Assembly (NCBI RefSeq): GCF_002872075.1
Contig: NZ_PGGU01000003.1
Coordinates: forward strand, 1 to 47,383
DNA from: Microbacterium aurantiacum
Lineage (GTDB): Bacteria; Actinomycetota; Actinomycetes; Actinomycetales; Microbacteriaceae
Direction of reading: 5' to 3'
DNA length: 47,383 nucleotides
Shown: piece after piece, positions 41,877 through 47,383 of the stretch
How positions within the stretch are numbered: position 1 is the first letter of the stretch
How the letters are laid out: each line of letters opens with the position of its first letter
The notes under the pieces: model-generated
The model's input: the letters and a program-made list of their open reading frames with translations, nothing else
What the model was told of the DNA's origin: nothing
Databases searched by the model: none
Position numbers and translations under genes: made by a program

Positions 41877-41919
41877 TTCCGCGTGAGGCACCTCGAGCAA
41901 CGTGGTGTCTCACGCGGAA
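41877..41919. terminator. Bidirectional terminator between arabinanase and hutI
   Basis: A 16-bp stem with one wobble pair (41877-41892 with 41904-41919) and an 11-nt loop starts 12 bp after the arabinanase stop codon and ends 29 bp before the convergent hutI end. It fits a shared terminator. Confidence 0.75.
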
Positions 41920-41947
41920 GGTGGTGTCGTGTGCAGGATCTGGTGTC

Positions 41948-43111
41948 TCAGCGGACCGCGACGCCGTCCTTCCACACGCGCGAGACGAGCGGGACGCCGG
42001 GCCGGTAGGCCAGATGGATGCGCGTCGGCGCCTCCATCAGCACCAGATCGGCGCGCATTCCCGGCGCGATGACGCCGATGTCGTCGCGGTGCAGCGCCCG
42101 CGCTCCCCCGGCTGTGGCTGCCCACACGGCCTCGGCGGGCGTCATGCCCATGTCCCGCACCGCGACGGCGATGCAGAAGGGCATCGAACTCGTGAAGCTG
42201 GATCCGGGGTTGGTGTCGCAGGCGAGAGCCACCGTCACGCCCGCGTCGATGAGCCGACGGGCGTCCGGGTAGGGCTGGCGGGTGGAGAACTCCACTCCTG
42301 GCAGCAGGGTGAGCACCGTGTCGGACCCGGCGAGCGCGTTCACATCTGCATCCGTCAGGTAGGTGCCGTGGTCGATGGATGCCGCAGCCAGGTCGACCGC
42401 GAGTCGAACGCCGTCGCCGGCGCCCAGCTGGCTGGCATGCACGCGGGGCATCAGACCGCGGGAAATCCCCGCCTCCAGCACCCGTCGCGACTGCGCGACC
42501 GTGAAGGCGCCGGTCTCGCAGAAGACGTCGATCCACTTCGCGTGCGGCGCACAGGCATCCAGCATCGGCCCGGTCACCAGATCGACGTAGTCGTCCGCGC
42601 GATCGGCGTACTCGGCCGGGACCACATGCGCACCAAGGAACGTCACCTCGGACGTCACTTCGGCGGCGAGCCGAACGAGGCGCTCCTCCGTCTCGACGTC
42701 GAGCCCGTAGCCGCTCTTGATCTCGACGGTCGTCGTACCCTGAGCGAGCATCTCGTCGAGGAAACCGCGCAGCCGTGCCCGCAGTGCGTCTTCCGAGGCG
42801 GCGCGGGTCGCGGCGACGGTCGAGCGGATGCCGCCGGCGGCATACTTCTGCCCGGCCATCCGCGCCTCGAACTCCACCGCGCGGTCGCCCGCGAAGACGA
42901 GGTGACTGTGGCTGTCCACGAAACCGGGGATCACCGCACGCCCGCCGGCGTCCAGCACTTCCGCGACCGGCGGAGCCTCCGCCGACGAGCCCACCCAGGC
43001 GATGCGGCCCTCCTCGATGAGAACGGCCGCGTCGTGCAGCGTCCCGCAGGGGTCGCCGTCCGCGCGGACGTTGGTAGTCAGCTCCCCGATGTTCGTGATC
43101 AGAGTACGCAT
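41948..43111 (-). CDS. hutI: Imidazolonepropionase HutI
   Basis: A 387-aa amidohydrolase opening the imidazolone ring of 4-imidazolone-5-propionate to give N-formimidoyl-glutamate. Metal ligands in [13 protein letters not shown], the family segments [39 protein letters not shown] and [16 protein letters not shown] are all present. The ATG at 43111 shares one base with the HutU stop codon (TGATG); a GTG one codon earlier is the alternative start. It is the last gene of hutHUI. Confidence 0.96.
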   Translation of the reverse strand: MRTLITNIGELTTNVRADGDPCGTLHDAAVLIEEGRIAWVGSSAEAPPVAEVLDAGGRAVIPGFVDSHSHLVFAGDRAVEFEARMAGQKYAAGGIRSTVAATRAASEDALRARLRGFLDEMLAQGTTTVEIKSGYGLDVETEERLVRLAAEVTSEVTFLGAHVVPAEYADRADDYVDLVTGPMLDACAPHAKWIDVFCETGAFTVAQSRRVLEAGISRGLMPRVHASQLGAGDGVRLAVDLAAASIDHGTYLTDADVNALAGSDTVLTLLPGVEFSTRQPYPDARRLIDAGVTVALACDTNPGSSFTSSMPFCIAVAVRDMGMTPAEAVWAATAGGARALHRDDIGVIAPGMRADLVLMEAPTRIHLAYRPGVPLVSRVWKDGVAVR

Positions 43112-44781
43112 CACAGCATCGGCACCTTGAGTCCGCGTTCGCGGGCGATGTCGCGGGCGTGCTCATAGCCGGCGTCGACATGGCGCATGACACCGGTGCC
43201 GGGGTCGTTGGTGAGCACCCTCTCGAGCTTCTCCGCGGCGAGCGCGGTGCCGTCCGCGACCGACACCTGGCCGGCGTGGATGCTGCGGCCGATGCCGACT
43301 CCGCCGCCGTGATGCAGCGACACCCAGGAGGCCCCGGACGATGTGTTCAGCAGCGCGTTCAGCAGCGGCCAGTCCGCGATCGCGTCGGAGCCGTCCTTCA
43401 TCGCCTCGGTCTCACGGTACGGCGAGGCGACAGAGCCGGAGTCGAGGTGATCGCGGCCGATCACGATCGGCGCCGACAGCTCGCCCGAAGCCACCATCTC
43501 GTTGAACTTGAGACCGGCGAGGTGCCGCTCCTTGTAGCCCAGCCAGCAGATACGGGCCGGCAGGCCCTCGAAGTGCACCTTCTCGCCGGCCTTCTCCAGC
43601 CACCGGTGCAGCGCCGCATCCTCGGGGAAGAGCTCGGCGATCGCGCGGTCGGTCTTGTAGATGTCCTCCGGGTCGCCGGAGAGCGCCGCCCAGCGGAACG
43701 GGCCGCGGCCCTCCTCGAACTGCGGACGGATATAGGCCGGCACGAAGCCGGGGAACTCGAAGGCGCGCGCGAAGCCGCCCAGCACCGCCTCGGCACGGAT
43801 CGAGTTGCCGTAGTCGAAGACTGCGGCCCCGGCATCCTGGAATGCCACCATCGCGGCCACGTGAGCCGCCATCGACTCCCGCGAACGGCGGGTGAACTCC
43901 TCGGCGTCGCGCTCCGCCTCGCGCTTCCAGTCCGCGATCTCGATGCCGATCGGCAGGTAGGCGAGCGGGTCGTGGGCGCTGGTCTGGTCGGTGACGATGT
44001 CGATCGGCACACCACGACGCAGCAACTCGGGGAACACCTCGGCCGCGTTGCCGACGACGCCGACCGACAGCGCCTCACCGGAGTCCTTCGCCGCGACCGC
44101 ACGGGCGATCGCGGCGTCGAGGTCGGTGTGATACTCGTCGAGATAGCCGTGGTCGACACGGCGGGCGAGCCTGGTCTCGTCGACGTCGACGATGAGCACC
44201 GCGCCGTCGTTCATGGTCACGGCCAGCGGCTGCGCGCCACCCATGCCCCCTGCGCCGCCGGTGAGGGTGAGCGTGCCCTTCAGCGACTCCCTTCCGAGCG
44301 ATCGGGCGACAGCCGCGAAGGTCTCGTAGGTGCCCTGCAGGATACCCTGGGTGCCGATGTAGATCCACGACCCTGCCGTCATCTGGCCGTACATGATGAG
44401 TCCCAGCTCCTCGAGCTTGCGGAACTCGGGCCAGGTCGCCCAGTCCCCGACGAGGTTGGAGTTGGCGATGAGCACCCGGGGCGCCCACTCGTGCGTGCGG
44501 AAGACGCCGACGGGCTTGCCGGACTGCACGAGCAGCGTCTCGTCGGGCTCCAGCTCGTCGAGTGTGCGTACGATCGCGTCGTACGCCTCCCAGGAGCGCG
44601 CGGCCTTTCCGGTGCCGCCGTAGACGACGAGGTCCTCCGGGTGCTCGGCGACCTCTGGGTCGAGGTTGTTCATGAGCATCCGCTTGGCGGCCTCGGCGCC
44701 CCAGCTCTTCGCGGTGCGCACGTTGCCGCGCGCGGCGCGGATGTTCCGGTGGGCCACTGAGCTTGTCGAAGTGTCAGACAT
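43111..44781 (-). CDS. hutU: Urocanate hydratase HutU
   Basis: A 556-aa NAD-dependent enzyme converting urocanate to imidazolonepropionate. Landmarks: [54 protein letters not shown] (NAD binding), [12 protein letters not shown] and [18 protein letters not shown]. Start at 44781 overlaps hutH by 8 nt. Residues 4-10 are encoded by a REP-like repeat (44755-44773); the family similarity begins only at [15 protein letters not shown], so the true start may be affected by this insertion. Confidence 0.97.
   Translation of the reverse strand: MSDTSTSSVAHRNIRAARGNVRTAKSWGAEAAKRMLMNNLDPEVAEHPEDLVVYGGTGKAARSWEAYDAIVRTLDELEPDETLLVQSGKPVGVFRTHEWAPRVLIANSNLVGDWATWPEFRKLEELGLIMYGQMTAGSWIYIGTQGILQGTYETFAAVARSLGRESLKGTLTLTGGAGGMGGAQPLAVTMNDGAVLIVDVDETRLARRVDHGYLDEYHTDLDAAIARAVAAKDSGEALSVGVVGNAAEVFPELLRRGVPIDIVTDQTSAHDPLAYLPIGIEIADWKREAERDAEEFTRRSRESMAAHVAAMVAFQDAGAAVFDYGNSIRAEAVLGGFARAFEFPGFVPAYIRPQFEEGRGPFRWAALSGDPEDIYKTDRAIAELFPEDAALHRWLEKAGEKVHFEGLPARICWLGYKERHLAGLKFNEMVASGELSAPIVIGRDHLDSGSVASPYRETEAMKDGSDAIADWPLLNALLNTSSGASWVSLHHGGGVGIGRSIHAGQVSVADGTALAAEKLERVLTNDPGTGVMRHVDAGYEHARDIARERGLKVPML
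44755..44773. repeat. REP-like repeat inside the start of hutU
   Basis: On the hutU strand the sequence reads CACTTCGACAAGCTCAGTG, containing the CTTCGACAAGCTCAG core of a small palindromic repeat common between genes of high-GC bacteria. Here it lies within the first codons of hutU, immediately after the overlap with the hutH stop codon. I saw no second exact copy in this window. Confidence 0.7.
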
Positions 44782-46315
44782 TCACGTACTCCTTTGCGGT
44801 ACGGGCGACAGCGCCGGACTGGACGAGTGCGGTGACGGCTTCCATCTCGGGCGACAGGAACCGATCGGGGCCGGGGCCGGCGGCGACGGTGCGCACGAGG
44901 TCGCGGACCGCGCCGGTGGCCGGCCCCGCCTCGAGGGGGGCGCGCAGGTCGAGTGCGCGCGCGGCGGTGAGGATCTCGATGGCGAGCACGCGGCCGAGAC
45001 CGTCGATCGCGCGGCGGAGCTTGCGCGCGGCGGCCCAGCCCATGGACACGTGATCCTCCTGCATCGCGGACGACGGGATGGAGTCGACGGATGCCGGAAC
45101 GGCCAGGCGCTTCAGCTCGGACACGATGCCGGCCGCGGCGTACTGGGCGATCATGAGACCGGAGTCGACGCCCACCTCGTCGGCGAGGAACGGCGGGAGC
45201 CCGTGACTGCGCGCGGGGTCCAGCGCCCGGTCGGTGCGGCGCTCGGACACCGACGCGACGTCGGCGATCGAGATCGCGAGGAAGTCGAGGACGGCCGCCA
45301 CCGGCGCGCCGTGGAAGTTCCCGTTCGATTCGATCCTCCCGTCCAGCGTGATGACGGGGTTGTCGATGACGCTCGCCAGCTCACGGCCGGCGACGGTCGC
45401 GGCGTGGGACATCGTGTCGCGTGCCGTGCCGTGTACCTGCGGAGAACAGCGCAGCGAGTATGCGTCCTGGACGCGGCCGTCATCCGGTCCCTTGTGGCTC
45501 GCGACCATCGGCGAATCCGCGAGGAACGCGCGCAGGTGGGCTGCCGACTCCTGCTGTCCCGACTGCGGGCGCAGCGCCATCAGGTCGGCGGCGAAGACGG
45601 CGTCGGTGCCGAGCTGCGACTCCACGGACATCGCCGCCGCGACATCGGCGGTGATGAGAAGGGTCTCCAGATCGTGCAATGCGAGCACGAGCATCCCGAG
45701 CATCCCGTCGGTGCCGTTGATGAGGGCGAGGCCCTCCTTCTCCACCAGCGTGAGCGGCGCGATGCCGGCGGCTTTCAGTGCCTCGGATGCCGGAAGCAGC
45801 GTCCCCTCGGCGTTGCGCGCATCGCCCTCCCCCATCGCCGCGAGCGCGATGTGCGCGAGCGGTGCGAGATCGCCGGAGCACCCGAGCGATCCGTATTCGC
45901 GCACCACGGGCGTCACGCCCGCATTGAGCATCGCGGCGTACGTCTGCACGACGAGCGGACGCACGCCGGTGCGGCCAGATGCGAGGGTCTGCAGGCGGAG
46001 CAGCTGCAGACCGCGGACGACCTCGCGCTCGACCTCGGCGCCGGTGCCGGCCGCGTGGGAGCGGATCAGGCTGGCCTGCAGTTGGAGGCGTCGTTCGGGG
46101 GCGATGAAGGTCGTCGCCAGCGCTCCGAAGCCGGTGGAGACGCCGTAGTGCGGATGCGGATCGGCGGCGAGGCCGTCGATGACCGTGCGCGTCCGTGCCA
46201 CGCGGTCCTCGGCGTCGGGGGCGATCACGACCGGGGCGCCGTGACGGGCGACGGCGACGACGTCGGCTGGTGTCAGCGGCTGGTGGCCGATGAGAACGGA
46301 AGGCAGATCACTCAT
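44774..46315 (-). CDS. hutH: Histidine ammonia-lyase HutH
   Basis: A 513-aa enzyme that deaminates histidine to urocanate, the first step of the pathway. Y57 is in [11 protein letters not shown]. The MIO cofactor-forming tripeptide lies in [15 protein letters not shown] at 141-155: Cys146-Ser147-Gly148 in place of the common Ala-Ser-Gly. NGTDGMLG, the ESNGNFHG segment and DNPVITLDG are typical. ATG 46315 lies 52 bp from the divergent IclR start with no clear ribosome-binding site; an in-frame upstream extension runs through the IclR gene and is not used. Confidence 0.96.
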   Translation of the reverse strand: MSDLPSVLIGHQPLTPADVVAVARHGAPVVIAPDAEDRVARTRTVIDGLAADPHPHYGVSTGFGALATTFIAPERRLQLQASLIRSHAAGTGAEVEREVVRGLQLLRLQTLASGRTGVRPLVVQTYAAMLNAGVTPVVREYGSLGCSGDLAPLAHIALAAMGEGDARNAEGTLLPASEALKAAGIAPLTLVEKEGLALINGTDGMLGMLVLALHDLETLLITADVAAAMSVESQLGTDAVFAADLMALRPQSGQQESAAHLRAFLADSPMVASHKGPDDGRVQDAYSLRCSPQVHGTARDTMSHAATVAGRELASVIDNPVITLDGRIESNGNFHGAPVAAVLDFLAISIADVASVSERRTDRALDPARSHGLPPFLADEVGVDSGLMIAQYAAAGIVSELKRLAVPASVDSIPSSAMQEDHVSMGWAAARKLRRAIDGLGRVLAIEILTAARALDLRAPLEAGPATGAVRDLVRTVAAGPGPDRFLSPEMEAVTALVQSGAVARTAKEYVNV

Positions 46316-46367
46316 GGTTAGATTCCACACCCGACGACTCGACCGCGACAGCGGTTCATGACATCCT

Positions 46368-47141
46368 GTGTCTGTGATCCCAGACATCGCAGACGCCTCG
46401 CGGGTCCCCGCGGCCGACGGCACGCTTCGCATCCTCCGCTACCTCGCCGGGCGTCCGGCCCCGGTGGCCGCGTCCGCGATCGCCCGGGAGCTCGACCTGC
46501 CTCGCTCGACCGTCTACCACCTGCTGGCGACCCTGTCGGCGCACGGCTTCGTCGTGCACCTGCGCGAAGAGCGCCGGTGGGGTCTCGGCACCTCGGCGTT
46601 CGAACTCGCCAGCGGGTACGCCAGACAGCAACCGCTGGCCCGGCTCGGCCGTCCGCTGATCGCGGCGCTGTCCGATCGGATCGGAGAGAGCGCGCACCTT
46701 GCCGTGATGAGCGGTGGTGACGTCCTCTACATCGTGGAGGAGCGCGCTCCGCGGCGACCCGCACTGGTCACCGAGGTGGGGGTCCGGCTGCCTGCCCACC
46801 TCACCGCCAGCGGCAGGGCGATGCTCGCGGCGCTGCCGCGAGAGCAGGTCAGGGCGCTCTACCCCAGCGCCTCCGCCTTCCCGGACCGCACCGGCCGCGG
46901 ACCCCGGACACCCGGCGAGCTGCGAGAGCTGCTCCGCGAGGTGCGGGCGCGCGGGTTCGCCGTCGAGGACAGCGAGGTCGCCGACGGGCTCCGCTCCGTC
47001 GGCGCCCCGGTACGCGATCATTCCGGCTGGCCGGTGGCCGCCGTCGCGCTGACCTGGGCCGGTGACGAGGTCCAGGAACGCTCACTGGCCGACGCCGTCA
47101 AGGAGACCGCCGCGCTGCTGGAATCCCGCCTGATGCGGTGA
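46368..47141 (+). CDS. IclR-family regulator of hut genes
   Basis: A 257-aa regulator with an N-terminal winged helix (LRILRYLAGRPAPVAASAIA, LDLPRSTVYHLLATLSAHGF) and a C-terminal effector domain (ESAHLAVMSGGDVLYIVEE, LPAHLTASGRAMLAALP, GFAVEDSEVADGLRSVGAPV). It is divergent from hutH across 52 bp, so control of hutHUI by histidine or urocanate is the natural inference. GTG 46368 is used; GTG 46374 is an alternative. No Shine-Dalgarno is evident. Confidence 0.92.
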   Translation: MSVIPDIADASRVPAADGTLRILRYLAGRPAPVAASAIARELDLPRSTVYHLLATLSAHGFVVHLREERRWGLGTSAFELASGYARQQPLARLGRPLIAALSDRIGESAHLAVMSGGDVLYIVEERAPRRPALVTEVGVRLPAHLTASGRAMLAALPREQVRALYPSASAFPDRTGRGPRTPGELRELLREVRARGFAVEDSEVADGLRSVGAPVRDHSGWPVAAVALTWAGDEVQERSLADAVKETAALLESRLMR

Positions 47142-47178
47142 GCATTCGACAGTGCCGGAGTTCGGCTGGTGAACGCAA

Positions 47179-47204
47179 AGAGCCACCCGGCGACGGGTGG
47201 CTCT
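47179..47204 (+). terminator. Terminator after IclR gene
   Basis: A perfect 10-bp stem AGAGCCACCC/GGGTGGCTCT around GGCGAC, 37 bp after the IclR stop codon, followed by CTCTAC. Confidence 0.75.
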
Positions 47205-47231
47205 CTACGGTTGATTCTGTTGTTAACGCGA

Positions 47232-47261
47232 AATGGCCACCCAACGATGGGTGGCCATTTC
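47232..47261 (-). terminator. rRNA operon terminator
   Basis: A perfect 12-bp stem AAATGGCCACCC/GGGTGGCCATTT with a 6-nt loop lies 10 bp past the 3' end of the 5S rRNA gene. It shares the GCCACCC...GGGTGGC core with the hairpin at 47179-47204. Confidence 0.8.
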
Positions 47262-47271
47262 ACAGAAGAAG

Positions 47272-47383
47272 TCCGGCGGTGTCCTACTCTCCCACAGGGT
47301 CCCCCCTGCAGTACCATCGGCGCTGTGAGGCTTAGCTTCCGGGTTCGGAATGTAACCGGGCGTTTCCCTCACGCTATGGCCGC
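47272..47383 (-). rRNA. rrf: 5S ribosomal RNA, partial
   Basis: On the minus strand the sequence contains the conserved 5S segments CATTCCGAACCCGGAAGCTA, GCCGATGGTACTGC and GGGAGAGTAGGACACCGCCG. The window ends before the gene's 5' end, so only a few bases are missing. The 3' boundary is approximate. The orientation implies that 23S and 16S rRNA genes lie to the right on the minus strand. Confidence 0.95.

Noticed and set aside
43159..44760. 533-codon plus-strand open frame
   Set aside because: Antisense to hutU, with no domain and no ribosome-binding site.

Overview
High-GC actinobacterial chromosome segment, most likely Microbacteriaceae and probably Microbacterium. The inference rests on base composition, an nrdHIEF class Ib ribonucleotide reductase operon, several start codons that look leaderless, and a short REP-like repeat common in such genomes. 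No database search was possible, so the genus is a judgement.

Region 1 (1 to about 19300) is the right part of a temperate tailed-phage prophage, an HK97-type siphophage by gene content. The integrase lies at 18074-19174, so this end of the prophage falls just to its right; the tail and lysis genes and the other end are beyond position 1. Reading leftwards on the minus strand from a divergent immunity switch (17176-17261) come a Cro-like repressor, an Xis-like protein, a BRO/KilAC antirepressor, a YqaJ-type exonuclease with a possible annealing protein, HNH and GIY-YIG-like nucleases, a putative replication protein, SSB, HTH/zinc proteins, then HNH, LysM, small and large terminase, a portal with a fused MuF-like domain, a prohead protease and the major capsid protein. 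On the plus strand are the repressor, an ImmA-type protease and the integrase. Most lytic genes overlap by 4 nt. Three plus-strand genes (5962-6534 with a HEPN-like motif, 7179-7412 DUF2188-like, 12920-13375 membrane protein) interrupt the lytic operon and look like lysogenically expressed cargo.

Region 2 (19329-23603) holds a small YjzC-like gene and nrdHIEF. Its upstream region carries an NrdR-box-like site and a cluster of DnaA-box-like sequences. Region 3 (23972-28044) is a four-gene run: MFS transporter, KDG-kinase-like sugar kinase, alpha/beta hydrolase and acyl-CoA dehydrogenase family protein. Region 4 (28131-29986) is an Lrp/AsnC regulator overlapping a class III aminotransferase.

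Region 5 (30027-36753) is the most interesting metabolic locus. A glutamine-synthetase-like ligase, a class-I glutamine-amidotransferase-type hydrolase, an aldehyde dehydrogenase, an SDR and a FadR-type regulator form a minus-strand operon divergent from an ethanolamine-permease-like transporter. Together they can encode a complete gamma-glutamylation route for an amino alcohol such as ethanolamine: import, glutamylation, alcohol oxidation, aldehyde oxidation, then release of glutamate and glycine.

Region 6 (36801-39370) has a CsoR/RcnR-type repressor, a DUF445 membrane protein and an arginase-family probable formimidoylglutamase (HutG). Region 7 (39493-41865) is a secreted GH43 arabinanase behind a LacI-type operator. 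Region 8 (41948-47141) is hutH-hutU-hutI with a divergent IclR regulator; with HutG this completes histidine degradation to glutamate. The window ends inside a minus-strand 5S rRNA gene preceded by two related terminator hairpins.
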